Below, piece by piece: positions 11,097-22,961 of a stretch of 64,000 bases of DNA (positions are counted from its first letter, which is position 1; each line of letters begins with the position of its first letter). The DNA comes from Okapia johnstoni (taxonomy: Eukaryota > Chordata > Mammalia > Artiodactyla > Giraffidae), in contig CM044320.1 in NCBI GenBank assembly GCA_024291935.2, positions 51,402,001 through 51,466,000 on the forward strand, given 5' to 3'. The translations under genes were made by a program, and so were the position numbers. Under the pieces are notes generated by a model. The model was given only the letters and a program-made list of their open reading frames with translations. It did no database searches and had not been told where the DNA came from.

Positions 11097-12460
11097 ACAA
11101 AGACCTGAGAGAACAGAACAGTAATTTTGTGTATTATTGAGGCTTAACCATTCCTAATGGAAAGAAATACTGTGAGTCTTAAGATTGTTCAGTGTAATAG
11201 TTCTCAAATGTATTAATGCATATTTTAACATATAACACTAAAATTAATCATTTCTTAATCTAGTTTTCTTTTTTTTTAAAGGATTAGACTGTTTATATAA
11301 GATTTTTAAAAATGGGTCATTATCCTTGTATGCTGGTATTACAGAAAAATTTTATTTTTTCACATGCATCCTTCTATTGCCAACTTATATACAATGATTA
11401 AGTAAACATAAATCTCACATTTCATGTTGCATTTACAATTAAAGACATGTGTATAACAGATGACCACTCTCAGAACCAACCCACTGTTGATGTTGTAGCA
11501 AATACTTTCTGTTATTAACACCTGAAAGAATATATATATATGATATATATGAAAATGAAAGATTATATATAATGTTTATGAAAGAGTATATTAATATATA
11601 TGAATGGTTATATATATGTGAACTATTATATAAGTGTAAAAATTGGTACTTCCATATATGCCAGTTACTTACTATATTCTGATTTTGTTTGGAAAAAGTT
11701 CATGGGCATATTGACCTCTAAAGGTTTTCCTAGTGATGAACGAGCATTATGAATGGAATCTGTGATTTAAATAGATGTTTTAGCCATGTCTACATCCTCA
11801 GGTTTCAGTTCGAAACTTTAAACAGAATACAAAATGGTCCATGTGGAGTGGGATACAAAGTCTTCCTGCCTGAAGAGTTCCTGGTGTGGTGCAAATTTTC
11901 TTTTAAAGTGCCAATTAGTGTCTGACTTGTCTTTTTGCCATGTGATGAATTAAAAATGCATTTTTTGGATGCTGGAAAGTTAACCAGCTTCTGGGTAGAA
12001 TCCCCTGGACACTGCCATTCTTCCAGCTGATCTTTTTGCCCTCTCTGCATTGGCAAGTACCAACTCTCTCGCCCACTGCTTACATCTTTCCCTAACAGAT
12101 GGTTCTTTTTACTAGTCAAGATCCAATCTGGTGATTTGCTTTAATATGCTTTGGCCTAAAGAATACCCATGACAGACAGCTAGTGCAGCTTCCTGAAGCA
12201 AAATTTTGCAAAGAAAAAGTTAAGTAGACACATGCTATCTAGACAACTTTCCATTTTATGCACCCCATAAATCAGAATATTTGTCAACAACAATTAAAAT
12301 GTAGTTTCTCTGGTAATAAACATTACCAGGGAGGAACAAATCAAGTTTCATTTATTCTGTCAGAAACCGAAGGCGAGCGTTTCATATTATTTTGTGGATA
12401 ATCTCTGAGGAGTAAACGAAGCACAATTACATTCTTGATTTTAATTAAAACTCTGGGTAC
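11097..12460. other. Intron-like AT-rich DNA below the dynein exon
   Basis: In minus-strand terms this lies downstream of the dynein exon's donor site. Positions 11526-11640 are an AT-rich low-complexity tract with repeated 'atatat' runs. A 105-codon minus-strand frame at 11805-12119 is open but has no dynein signature and no recognisable domain. No further dynein exon was recognised. Confidence 0.5.
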
Positions 12461-12699
12461 CTTTCAAGATCTGTTAGGGAGATGTCCTGGGTCTGCTTAG
12501 CTGAGGTCTGCGCTGCGAAGTTAATTTGACACATAACATATTTTTCATGAGGTAACTGTCGCAGGAAGCTGTTTGTCAGAGCAGCCTCTCCAGTGCCTGT
12601 GGGCCCCACAAAAAGTAATGACTTCTCCTGAAGCGGCAAGTTCGCCAGGAAGTACATCTGCCTAACAGTCCCTGAAGCCCTCACAATAATGTCATTAAG
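12461..12699 (-). CDS. Exon of an axonemal dynein heavy chain (AAA3 region)
   Basis: Single internal exon of 239 bp: 79 full codons plus two bases, phase 0 at entry. On the minus strand the acceptor is a pyrimidine-rich 'cctttgatttctccag' just before 12699 and the donor is 'gaaag|gtaccc' at 12461/12460. The peptide starts LNDIIV, carries a Walker A-like GPTGTGEA at about residues 32-39, a QINFAAQTSAKQTQDI block at about 58-73, and ends LE plus a split codon. That arrangement (IIV-TVR, P-loop, INFSAQTSA-QTQ) is typical of the third AAA+ module of axonemal dynein heavy chains, motors of cilia and flagella. The P-loop Lys is replaced by Glu (codon GAG), unusual for the family. The paralogue cannot be fixed from this exon; DNAH14 is one possibility. 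A decayed gene copy is the alternative, but the frame and splice sites are intact. Confidence 0.85.
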
Positions 12700-13589
12700 C
12701 TGGAGAAATCAAAGGAAAAGGTGCCCAAAAGATGCTGTTAAAAATGTTTCAGTACTCATTGTACACACAACAACAATAGTATTGAGTCACGGAATAATTT
12801 CAAATCACAGGAAAAGTGAAACCATCCCCAGATACCTGAAGGGTGGCAGAGGCAGAGATTATGAGCTGAGAGCTGGAGCCCCCACAACTCAGGGAGGACC
12901 CACATTCCTGGTTCCTGCTTCAGGAGTGGGTCAGAGTCTCTCCACTATCAGCTATTTGTTTGTTGTTGCTTGAGCAAGGGTTGGCCTCTAGTCTGCTGAT
13001 TTCAATTTGGCCTAGGTTTTCTCTACATCCTAACTACAAACCACACCAGAATTTGGCCACACTATTCGATTTACAGAATGATATATTGTCTTGCTTTACT
13101 AGGAGGTCACAGAATACCACATTTTGGCTTATTTCTGTAAAGTAATGGACAGAAGTGCAATGAGAGTGTTGACGGGTGTGAGCCAGCTTTGGGGGGCGGG
13201 TGTGGGTTGGACTGTCAAGGGGAGAGGTTGTGAACATGACCCCTCATCCTGACCCCGTGTAACCCTCCTTCCCACCCATCCTAACCAGGATTTTCCCACA
13301 CTGGAGTCTTGAGGAGTGGATGCTCCTCTGGGGTGTTTCTTAAAATCATAGCCAACCTGAGCTACTATTGGCCTTTGGAGACCACCTTGTCCAGCTGGTC
13401 TGTTAATTCACAGATGGTGAGGCTAAAGCAAAAAGAGGAATAACAGCCCTTCTGGGTCTCTCCAGCCACACATATTTATTGCCACCTTTGCCTCTGAAGG
13501 GCACTTGATTTATATTTCCATGCTGGAGCTTTGCATATCCAAGCCAGTATTATTCTATTCCACACAAGTTCAAAAAAATTTTGAAGCGG
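12700..13589. other. Intron-like DNA upstream of the dynein exon (minus-strand sense)
   Basis: Contains the exon's acceptor tract at 12700-12720. No preceding dynein exon was recognised. The stretch around 13370-13440 weakly resembles a MIR3-type fragment but is too diverged to call. Confidence 0.5.
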
Positions 13590-13860
13590 TTGACTTTGAT
13601 CAAGTATGTATTCTGTGCTACATGCTAGGTGATAAGCCATTTACACAATGGTATCACTTTATTCTTATGGCACTCCTGTGAGACAAGGTATGTTATGAGT
13701 CTTACCTTACAGTCAAAGAAACTGAGGCGGAGAGATGTTCTGCAATGTGCTTAGGACCACCTCACCACCCTCCTCCCCCACCCCCAGCATATGAGTAGAT
13801 GAGCGAGGATTCAAATTCAGTTAGTCTGACTCTGGGGCCAGATCTTCGTTACAATCTTGT
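13590..13860 (-). mobile_element. MIR SINE, nearly full length
   Basis: Antisense MIR with most consensus blocks in order: 'ctgtgctacatgctaggtga', 'cactcctgtgagacaaggta', 'aaagaaactgaggcggagag', 'gatgagcgaggattcaaatt' and 'agtctgactctggggccaga'. A C-rich insertion sits near 13767-13788. Confidence 0.8.
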
Positions 13861-13984
13861 TTAGTGAAGAAAGCCCTGAGCTTGGGGCTGACAGAGGCAC
13901 AAGAAATGGACAGTGCTGTATCCTTCAAATAAACCCCACTTCCTTAAACTGGACTGAGTGATTTTTGCAATAAATAGTAATGGT

Positions 13985-14425
13985 ATTTATTACTAATTTT
14001 TTTATTGAAAAAATTTGACATGTAGCATTGTGTAAATTTAAGGTGTACCCTATGTTACTTTGATTCATTTATATATTGTAATATGATTGCTGATGTAACG
14101 ATGTTTATCACATTACATAGTTATAGTATAAACATTGTTGACTACACCCATTACACATTAGATTAGATCTCTGTGGCTTATTTACTACTCATTACAAGGC
14201 TGTAGCCTTAAGCACCATCAATCTTGTCTGCTCATTATAACCACCAATTTCTCTTTGTTTTTATAGGTTTCACTCTTTTTAAGATTTCACATATAAGTGA
14301 AATCATACAGTACTTGTCTTTCTCTGTCTGACTTATTTCACTTAGCATAATGTACTCAAGATCCATCCACATGGTTGTGAATGGCAGGGTATCCTTCTTT
14401 CTCATGGCTGCATAATATCTCAATC
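13985..14425 (-). mobile_element. Old L1 LINE fragment
   Basis: Antisense L1 3' region: 'tgacatgtagcattgtgtaa', 'ttaaggtgtacc', a 'tctgtctgacttatttcact' block, 'agcataatgtactcaagatc' and 'catggctgcataat'. This succession marks the end of L1 ORF2 and its 3' UTR read in reverse. The coding frame is destroyed. Confidence 0.75.
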
Positions 14426-14479
14426 AATAGTATTTGTAATTGTTAATAACTCAACAGTCTGACTACAATGAATATGTTA

Positions 14480-14712
14480 ATAAGTGTACCAAGTACTGAC
14501 CATTTAGTATACACCTGATTCCAGCTTCTTGATGTAAAACATCTCTAACACTCATGATAGTTTTCTGATGAAGTGAGTGTTATAAACCCTGCTTTTCAGA
14601 TGAGGAAATGGATATTCAGTTAGTTTAAGCAGGTTGCCCAAAGTAATGCTACTCCAAAATGGCAAAATCAGTACTGCCCAGGCCATGCTGAAGTCTGTGT
14701 TACATGCTGAAT
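14480..14712 (-). mobile_element. MIR SINE fragment
   Basis: Antisense MIR: 'cttttcagatgaggaaatgg', then 'caggttgcccaaagtaatgc' and a 'caaaatcagtactgcccagg' block. Confidence 0.7.
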
Positions 14713-14751
14713 CATGGGTATGGTTAAAGCTTGGAGAGGATTTGAGAGGTA

Positions 14752-14956
14752 GTGGGCTGGTGGCTCAGATGGTAAAGAATCTACCTGCAGTGCAGGAAAC
14801 CTGGGTTTAATCCCTGGGTCAGGAAGATCCCCTGGAGAAGGGAATGGCTACCGACTCCAGTATTCTTGCCTGGAAAATCCCATGGACAGAGGAGCCTGGT
14901 GAGCTACAGTCTATAGGGTTGTAAAGAGTCGGACACCACTGAGTGACTAACACAAG
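14752..14956 (+). mobile_element. Bov-tA SINE
   Basis: Sense Bov-tA: 'tggtggctcagatggtaaag', 'aacctgggtttaatccctgg', 'gaagatcccctggagaaggg', 'cagaggagcctggtgagcta' and 'agagtcggacaccactgagt'. The first bases of the tRNA head are degraded, and no clean target duplication was seen. Confidence 0.92.
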
Positions 14957-15604
14957 ACACAAGGGCTAGCATTGGGATATGAACTGGAAGGTTAGGACCC
15001 TATGTTATCGAAGTTATGAGGGTAAAATCCCTCTTCTCAAGAAGAATGAGGCAGCATCCTACTCATCCTTGTACTGCCAATATGCTCCTCACATTGTTTC
15101 CAGAGAGGAGAAGCTTAGTAATCATCTGTTGAATAAAGAAGAGGAGCTGAACCACAGACGGGCAGCCCAGTTTTTACTGCATCACCCCAAACCTTGGAGT
15201 TGACCCGTCACTGCTAACCTTATCTCTCACTTTGCTGCCAACATTTCAACAATAAAGTTTCCCCCTAATATTCCCAAGTTTCTACAGTTTATTTATATCA
15301 CTATTTATCTAAGGCATTTTAAAATTGTGGTCTTCTTTTGCAAATATAGAAAGCCCCAGTAAAGCAGACACTTATTTTCTGAGTTGGTATTGAGAAGGAA
15401 AAAGAAAATAACTACACAAAAAAACAAAGCTCAGTTAGACAAGCCCAACTCAGGTCACAGACAAAGCCCAGTTAGATCAGATCTCATTCAGGCCATAAGT
15501 ATTAATCACTGCCATGCATATTAGGTGTTTCCCCGAGTAACTTGTCTTTGGAGATACTGATCATCAAAGAACATGGTGCAGGATATCAATATGGGCAGGT
15601 AAAA
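14957..15604. other. Non-coding stretch, nothing recognised
   Basis: A plus-strand frame at 14979-15203 (74 codons) has no recognisable feature. Not assigned to any repeat. Confidence 0.45.
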
Positions 15605-15790
15605 AAAGAAAAAGTGTAAATCACTATACACACACACACTAATGGTAGTTATGTGAGAGAAGAGGATGGAAGTGGTAACCTTATTGTCCTAATCATTTTG
15701 CAGTATATATGCATAGCTAATCACCATGTGATACTTTAATTTTATGTATGTTATATGACAATAATATATCAATAAAACTGAAAGAAAAGT
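15605..15790 (+). mobile_element. Old L1 3' UTR end
   Basis: Resembles the terminal part of an older mammalian L1 3' UTR: a 'cctaatcattttgcagtata' block, 'catagctaatcaccatgtga' and the ending 'atcaataaaactgaaa', with an AATAAA signal. A short CA run lies at 15630-15639. Confidence 0.55.
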
Positions 15791-16308
15791 ACCATTATAA
15801 ATGTATACTTTCACTTTTTGAGAAACAGGCTATTTCTTAGTATCTATATGTTTATTTTATGATGATTAAAAAGCATCAAGGGACATTCTGTACACATAAC
15901 TTTATAAATTTATGTGAGTTTAATCTATGATACAGTTTCATACAAGGAAAAAAAGGGTGCATACATGATGCTCCATGTATTAACACACAAAAATTTCCTT
16001 TAACTTGCTGTATTCCTCAAATTAACCAATCCTGAGTGAGTAGCAAAAGCTGCATGAGGCTAATGGAAAGAAGGTTTTACAGGACATCCTCTAAACTGGG
16101 ATTCTGGAATATTCAGCAACTTTCAGCACTGTTACAATGGCCTTTATTCCTTTTGAGCAGGCTAGGGATGGGAAGTGGGGGTGGGGGAGGTCCTTTTTAA
16201 CTTTGGACTTACTCCAAGATATCAAATGACTTGAAAGAGTTAATGCAATTCCCCAAAATCTCTCTTTGTTGTTGTCATTAGGTTCAGTTTTCTCATTTCT
16301 AAATGAGC
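15791..16308. other. Non-coding stretch, nothing recognised
   Basis: No gene or confidently named repeat. Confidence 0.5.
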
Positions 16309-16668
16309 TGCTATGGTCTGAATGTCTGTGTCCCCCCCAAATTCATAATATTGAAATCTAATGGCTAATGTGATGATATTAGGAGGTGGAGCGTCTGGGA
16401 GGTGCTTAGATCATGAGGGTGGTGCCCTCATGAATGGGATTAGGGCCCTTATTAAAGAGGCCCCACACAGTTCCCTAGCCAGTTGCACAGTGTGAGGGCA
16501 TAGTGAAAAGATGACACTCTAGCAGGCCTTCACCAGACACTGAATTTGCCTCTGCCTTGATCTTGGACTTCTAGCCTCTAGAACTGTGAGAACTAAGTTT
16601 CTGGTATTTGTAAGCCACCTAGTTTCTGTGATTTTTCTTTATAGCAATCCAAAAAGATGAAGGCATGA
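16309..16668 (+). mobile_element. MaLR (MLT1/MST-type) solo LTR
   Basis: A full-length MaLR LTR: 'tgctatggtctgaatgtctg' at the start, 'gatattaggaggtggagcgt', 'catgagggtggtgccctcat', 'ccttgatcttggacttctag', 'agaactgtgagaactaagtt' and 'taagccacctagtttctgtg' near the end. No partner LTR in the same orientation lies close enough to mark a provirus. Confidence 0.8.
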
Positions 16669-16784
16669 GCACAACAAATTCTACTTTCCTTGCAAGAATT
16701 AAATGCAGTATTCATAATTATAGTAGCTCACTTTACTATTCTAAGATATATTTATATCTATCGATATTGATGATTTTTATACCC

Positions 16785-16925
16785 ATCTCCCCCTCTCTTT
16801 CTCTAATCATTTGATCCTTATAACAACCCGTGTGAGATAGAAATCAGATAAGGAAACAGATAAGGAACAGCTAAGAAACAGATAAAATAATCCAGTTCAG
16901 TAATTGCCCAAGATCATGCACAGAG
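16785..16925 (-). mobile_element. MIR SINE fragment with local GATAAGGAAACA duplication
   Basis: Antisense MIR blocks 'atccttataacaacccgtgt', 'taattgcccaagatcatgca' and 'cagaggcagctctgtgaacc'. The 'agataaggaaacagataa' section is repeated two to three times, a small internal tandem expansion. Confidence 0.6.
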
Positions 16926-18589
16926 GCAGCTCTGTGAACCCCCCTGGGGCTGAGCATCTCTGGAGGCTGTAAGGCTCTTTGAGGGCTGACACATTGCTAG
17001 GCACAGTGGCACCTGCAAACATGCCTTGACTTTGAATCTGGATGTCAGGGTTTTTCTCTGCAAAGTCAGATCTGATAAATCAAGAGGTATATTAGAAGAG
17101 CATGTAATTAGTAGCATATGTTGTGGATTTTTATTCTCTCACTTGGTTTATAGCTGCCTGGTGATAGTGTTAAAAACAGCTGTGGGCAGCATGTCTACCC
17201 CTGCTCAATCTCTGCTGGCATTGGTATTCCATGACTTTTTATCTGATGAAATAATGTCCTATACTGGCACATGAATAAGCCCAGTGGCTTTTTTTTTTTT
17301 TTTTAAGGACAGAGGGTTTAAGATGGAGAAAATTAGTCTGAGCTGACATGGTGTTCCAGACAGCCATTATGGATGATCTCATTGTCTTCAGCACTTGGTT
17401 AGACTTGAAAAATCCCCTAGTTTCCTGCTACATGCAATTCAGGTTTGCCATTTAGCCTCTGCAATGTTAATCCATACAGCCACAGGATATCTTCAGTCAC
17501 AAGAGTACAAATCTCTGGTCTAGAAGGTCAAAAACCATATCACCATCACTCTAGGTCCGTCCTCCAGCATCCCTACCCATCACTGCCAGCTTCTTGGCCC
17601 TCATCACTTCAAATCCCCTGAAGAAATGGAACATGCAGTCATTCAAAAAAATATGTATCATTGCAAAGGTCAAAGCAGTAAACTCCAGTTCAACAGAATC
17701 TAAGAAGGATTACGATGCTGACCCCCCCTTCCTGGTGACAAACGTCATCTTTAGAGGAGGAAAAAGCAGTGAGCCATCAATCCAGTCTAGTAGAGAGGGC
17801 AGGAGGACTTGTGAACTTAACTATTCTCGTCCCAGGAGGACTCAAGAAAATCTGCCAAGGACATGCTGTGAACTGATACGCAGTAGCTCTGGCAGAGTTT
17901 TTGTCTCAATTCATTGCTAACACACAGTCTGGCAGTAGCTAATGAGCCCCTTTGAAATGACTTCTTTGCATTGTGGAAGGAAGTTCACTGTGGATGGAAT
18001 GCCATCTCCATTTCCGAACAGAGATGAAAACGTACCGCTGCATAATAGTGAGTTGTAAAGGATGGAAGAACTGAAAGTTAAACAGAGATTCTATTGACCT
18101 CTGAGGATGTGCACTGAAATTTTAAAATAATCAAGGTAACCATCATGGCTTTTCTTAAGGGACAGATTGATTATTCTTACCTTTTTTGGGGGGGTAAGTA
18201 GAGGAGGAAATACTTTAAATAATAACGTGTATATCTGAGTGTGCCCCTTTATCCTTGGAAGAAGCAAAGTTTATTAGAAAAGAAATCATGAAAAGTGTAA
18301 AAATATTACTACACTTCCATGAAGAATTGCAAATTCATATTCAGTTTAGGGTGTGAGGCAAGCCTAATATAATGTTAGGTTCATAGTGCATACAAAATGT
18401 GGGTGGAATATGAAACTCAGAAACAAAAAAGTGTGGAGATGATGAATTGAAGAGGAAATTCTTTGTATCTGCTAATTTTAATAGTCTGAAGCTTGAAAGA
18501 AAATTGAGGTGTGCAAGGAAGAGGTGTCAAAAGTTTTACCAAAAAGGAGAATGTTCTAAGCAGACCGACTTATAATGCTTTGAGTGGAT
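16926..18589. other. Long repeat-poor stretch
   Basis: No gene was supported. A plus-strand 108-codon frame at 17594-17920 has no recognisable domain. A T-run lies at 17289-17305. No interspersed repeats were confidently recognised over about 1.6 kb. Confidence 0.45.
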
Positions 18590-18745
18590 CAGAACTTATT
18601 ATTCAGATGCTTGCCGCTAGCAGCAATTCCATGTGGGAACTTGTTAGATATGCAGACTCTCAGGCCTACTCATTGAACCAGAATGTGAATTTTTAACAAA
18701 ATCTCTGGTGACCTGAGTGCATATTAAAGTTTGAGAAGTACTGAT
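18590..18745 (+). mobile_element. MER5A-type hAT DNA transposon remnant
   Basis: Contains 'gtgggaacttgttagatatg', 'cagactctcaggcctactca', 'ttgaaccagaatgtgaattt', 'atctctggtgacctgagtgc' and 'attaaagtttgagaagtact', which is the MER5A series ending at its terminal inverted repeat. Non-autonomous and diverged. Confidence 0.8.
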
Positions 18746-19734
18746 ATAGTCTAATACTTTATACGGGTACTTTGAGTTTTCAAGTTTCTCCCCTTTTCCT
18801 TCTACCACTTATGTACCAAATCCACCACACAGTAAAATTGCAAAGAGATCTAAGACCCACATTATCTGGCAAAGATTTTTCTTCAAAAGAAGAAGGTTGA
18901 AAGGCTGAGGTTATCTAATGAAACTTTCCCTTGACCTTCACTCCAAGATTGTACCCCACGTGTTTGCAAGTCTAATCATAAATAGAAGTCGCACTGTCAA
19001 AACACAGAGGCCATGCAAAGTGGCAGCAGTGACATCCACTAACTCTGTTAATTGTACAAAAGGCTAGTTAGGCTCATTGTGACTGGCTAACAATCTGTGC
19101 AGTGAGAATGTTCCTTGGGAATGTGTATCTTTCCAATTAACAAAATATAATTAAAATTTGAACTATTAAATGAACTGTAAAGAATACAATTGTTTCTCTC
19201 TCTTATTTCTTCTCAAAGCAAAGTTGGGCTACATTAAAGATGAAATTCAGATATCATATCTATATGGTTTTTCTGGCTTGGAATTTTTCCAGTAAAATGA
19301 GTTTTCCGAGTTACTGTCTCTTGTAATAAGGAGTGTTTCTGAATCTTGACATTGTTATAAGCATATGGAGAATGTGGTCTCCCTGTAGTGAATTGCAGAG
19401 GGCAAATTTTTGTTAAGAGTCTCCATTGTTTAAAGCTGTATTATTCCAGATTCTCTTGCTCAGATGATAGGAAATATGATGGAATAATCCATATTATCAA
19501 CAACATGATATTCCAGTAAAGCTCTTTGTTGTTTACAGATTTTCTTACTCTTAATGTTTGTACACTTAAGAGTGTTTGTGTCTCTGATTAAAAAAAAATC
19601 TGGCCCAGACTAAAATTAAGGCAAGAAAAAGATGAATAAATGAAGAATAGAGAAAGGTGGGAAAAGTTGCAAATAGGAAGGAAAGTAAACTTATCTAGAT
19701 ACTTGGGATGGTTTAAAAATTCATTTATTTTTCA
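18746..19734. other. AT-rich non-coding stretch
   Basis: No gene or confidently named repeat. Confidence 0.5.
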
Positions 19735-19900
19735 AATATCTATTAAAGATCCTTTATTCTTGATAGTCTACTAGGCATTGAGAATACATAAAAGTAATGC
19801 ACAAAAGATGCTGTCCCCACCTTCATGGAGGTAATAGCCTAGTGAGTGGTGGTGGGAACCAATCAGTAAAATATGTCAATATATTGAGTCCTTGCTCTGT
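19735..19900 (-). mobile_element. L2 LINE 3' end fragment
   Basis: Antisense L2 terminal signature: 'ctactaggcattgagaatac', then 'accttcatggaggtaatagc' and 'ctagtgagtggtggtgggaa'. A short diverged tail fragment. Confidence 0.6.
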
Positions 19901-21667
19901 GTTCTGCACTTACTTTGTGGCTAGGTACTCTGGGGGAATACAAGGGAAATGTGTCATAGTAAAGCCTCTTAAGAAACATTCAGATCACCTGGAACTTTTT
20001 TCATTTCTCTTCTTTCCCTTTTTGCCCCTCAACATGTTTCCTTTATTCTAGTGACAACATCCCTTTTCTTATTTTGAGTGGCCACAATTTACCCATTGTG
20101 TACCATATGGGCAGACTGCAAATCAAGGTTTCCTGATTTCCCTTCTAAAGCTTGGGAACAGTCTCAAACACAGCCAATTGAATGTTTTTACTTTGGGATT
20201 TTAATCCTGAGCAAAATTGCAAAAGAACTGAGTTACTGATTCATCCTCAGTGATGGTGGCTTGAAGAGATAGTTCTCAGGTTGCTGGACCTACATTATCA
20301 GAGCTTCCTTGGTTTCTGGCCTTTTCAAGCTAAGTCCTTTATCTGTGAGCTTCTTCATATATTTATAATAAAATCCCTGTTGCTTAAATTAGCAGAGCTG
20401 GTTTCCGTTTCTTGCCATCAAAGAAACATCAGATGAAATTAGTACTGGATATGGGGAAATGGATTATGAGTAGCAAGGAAAAGTGTCCTACAAGGATATC
20501 ACAGCCCTCAAGGAGAATACAGTCAATCTAGAGCTTCTCTGGGCTATTCTGGAAGTTCCGGTTCACCAGATTTAACTCCATTATTACTAGTATTAAAACC
20601 CTGATCTTACCTTCTTACTCCCATAGGCAGTTTCTATTGGATTTCAGAGTTCAATGAACTTGAAGGGGGAAAGATCTTAATAAGATTATTGAAAAAAATA
20701 AGTAAAGGAGAGAAAGAAAAGAAGAAAAAGAGCAAGAGGGAGGTTGTGGGGGAGAAGGAGGAGAGAATTTTTTTATGTGTCTTAATGCAGCTTAATTTTT
20801 ACTTTTGGTTCTGAAACTATTTTGTGAAGATTTATAGAAAAGGGCTCCCTCTGGCACAATACGTCTTGTCAACTGTGAAGAACACTATTACAGTTGAAAA
20901 AGACCCCTCTCCCCTCAATTCATAGCCCATAGCTTCTGGATGATGGCTCACCTATGAGAGACTTGAAAACTAAAATCAGTTTCAAGACTCTTTAGCCAGT
21001 AAATAACAGTTCATACAGAGGGATTTCAATCACCCAAAGGCACCTGTCTTGATGACTCTATTTGTAGATAGTAAAATTATCAATGTTTATCAGGGGGTGA
21101 AATATTGGCAAGTCCATTCTGTATCTTGGTATCTGAAAAAAAAATTCTATTTTTCAAGCAAAAATATCTGACAAACAAATCACATGTAATGACATATATC
21201 AGGATCTTACTGCACAATCTCCATTTCTAGACCATTTCAATCAGCTTTGAGCAGGTAAAACTAGATGCTGATAAGAATATTAGCCAGTGTTTTTAAGCAA
21301 TGAGCTTGACCTCATCTCTCCAAAAGTGAATAGTCCTTAGAACACAATCAGCCAGGAACATTGCCCAAAGTTACTATGTTGCTTCATGTGTATGTGTGCC
21401 TATGTACTTTGCACTGTTGAAAATACTCTTCTTAGCTTTGATACCTTCTCTTGATATGCTTCTTTCTCTTTCTCTTGTCTTCCATAGAAACAAAGGAACT
21501 GATGTTCCTTGTTATGTAGCTGGGTGTTTTACCTGAGGAATATCTTGCCTGAGACCCCCTGATTCTCGCTTCTTTACCTACAGAAGTTATGTGTTAGGGC
21601 TCAGACCATACAAGGATTACCTCAACATGGTAACCACTAATTTCAGGTTTTCTCAGAAGGGTAGCTT
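19901..21667. other. Repeat-poor stretch with a purine-rich tract
   Basis: Positions 20688-20770 are almost pure purine (G/A) on the plus strand, a low-complexity tract. Around 20290-20440 the DNA faintly resembles the 3' end of an old LTR, but this was not certain enough to name. No gene is supported. Confidence 0.5.
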
Positions 21668-21885
21668 TTGGTATTGTCTTAATCTGTTCAGTCTGCTGTC
21701 TACCACAAGGCTGTAGACAAGGTGGCTTATGAACAGCAGACAATTATATCTCATGGTTCTAGAGGATGGAAAGTCCGAGATCAAGGTGCTGGCAGATTTG
21801 GTGTCTGATGACGTTCAGCCTTCTCATAGTGGGCAGTTTTTTTATCTGTGTCCTCACATGGCATAAAAGTTGTATAAGTGGACCC
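21668..21885 (-). mobile_element. MaLR-type LTR fragment
   Basis: Antisense LTR end: 'gtcttaatctgttcagtctg', 'ggtggcttatgaacagcaga', 'tctcatggttctagaggatg', 'gaaagtccgagatcaaggtg', 'ctggcagatttggtgtctga' and 'tctgtgtcctcacatggcat'. It is a truncated member of the same LTR family as the copies at 49.3 and 50.3 kb. Confidence 0.65.
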
Positions 21886-22134
21886 CCATAGTTCAAGCTC
21901 ATGTTGTTCAACGGTCAACTGTATTTACTAAAACAATATGTATTACCTAATATATAACGATAAGCTATAACTAGGTAGTCAGTTTAGAACTCGGTTCTGT
22001 CCTTTCACTAGTCTTCTTGGTGGTTAGCAGTTTTGCTGAGAGATGGAACTCAGCATTGACTAAACTGAAGCCTTTGCAAGCACCATATTCTTACCAACTA
22101 TTTATCATTGATTGGTTGAGTCATTTATTAATTC

Positions 22135-22470
22135 ATTGATTAAACATTTATTCTGCATCTAGCATATGTCAATCACAACATAGGATGCTGGAGTTTCAAG
22201 TGTAAAGATGATATGATGACTTTTCGTAAAGAATTTATAGATTATGAAGGTGGAGAGCCATATGAATAGAAATTACATTACCTTGTGGTCAGTGCTTCAG
22301 TAAAGGTGTGTTCAACATGCTAAGGAGGAAAACAGGCTCGAGAAGTTCTGGATGTTGTAGAATAGACTTCACAGGGGAGGTGAAATTTCACCTCAGTGTT
22401 TTTCAAGTTGAGGAGTCATTTACAAGTGAATGAAGAAAAGGGCGGGTCAGACCAAAGGAGATAATGGGTA
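22135..22470 (-). mobile_element. Possible L2 LINE fragment
   Basis: Weak antisense L2 likeness: 'catttattctgcatctagca' followed by a 'gatgctggagtttcaagtgt' block, and 'ggggaggtgaaatttcacct' resembling the antisense 'gaggtgacatttgagc' block. Strongly diverged, so the call is tentative. Confidence 0.4.
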
Positions 22471-22961
22471 TAAAATAACTGAAAAGCAAATGCTATAACC
22501 AGTGGAGTGGGTTGATATTACAGCTCTGAGATTATGTCTATGGGGTAAAGGCAAAAAAATATTTTGAGGCAGTGCTCAGCACAGAAGGGTCTATTGTCAC
22601 AGAGTCTGAGTAGGCAGCAAAACTTCTATCTTAGGAGAGAATAGAAGGCATTTCTCTGCAGTTGTAGCAGTTTTCAGAGTGAGAAGTAAAGGAAAGATGT
22701 ATTTATACCCTGAAGTTCCCGAATGTGCACTGATCTGTAGAGTTATTGATACAAACAGCAACAGACCTGGCTATGGTTAGTTCAATAAATAGCACTTACA
22801 GGTGCCACCTAAGAGAGGCGTCTGAAGCAGAACACAGCTGATTGCAGTTAGGTTTCTGGTGCCATTGTGGACAGGCCTAGTAAGTGACATACATTGTGTG
22901 TGTATGGTATACATATTATCTATATCATATAATATAGATAATATATTATCTACGTCTATAA
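22471..22961. other. Non-coding stretch, nothing recognised
   Basis: Short AT-rich 'tatatcatataatatagata' section just before the SINE; otherwise unassigned. Confidence 0.45.

Noticed and set aside
17594..17920. 108-codon plus-strand frame
   Set aside because: No domain recognised and no supporting structure; length is within chance expectation for a 64-kb window.
20290..20440. Possible old LTR 3' end
   Set aside because: Only a faint likeness to LTR terminal motifs; not enough to call a feature.
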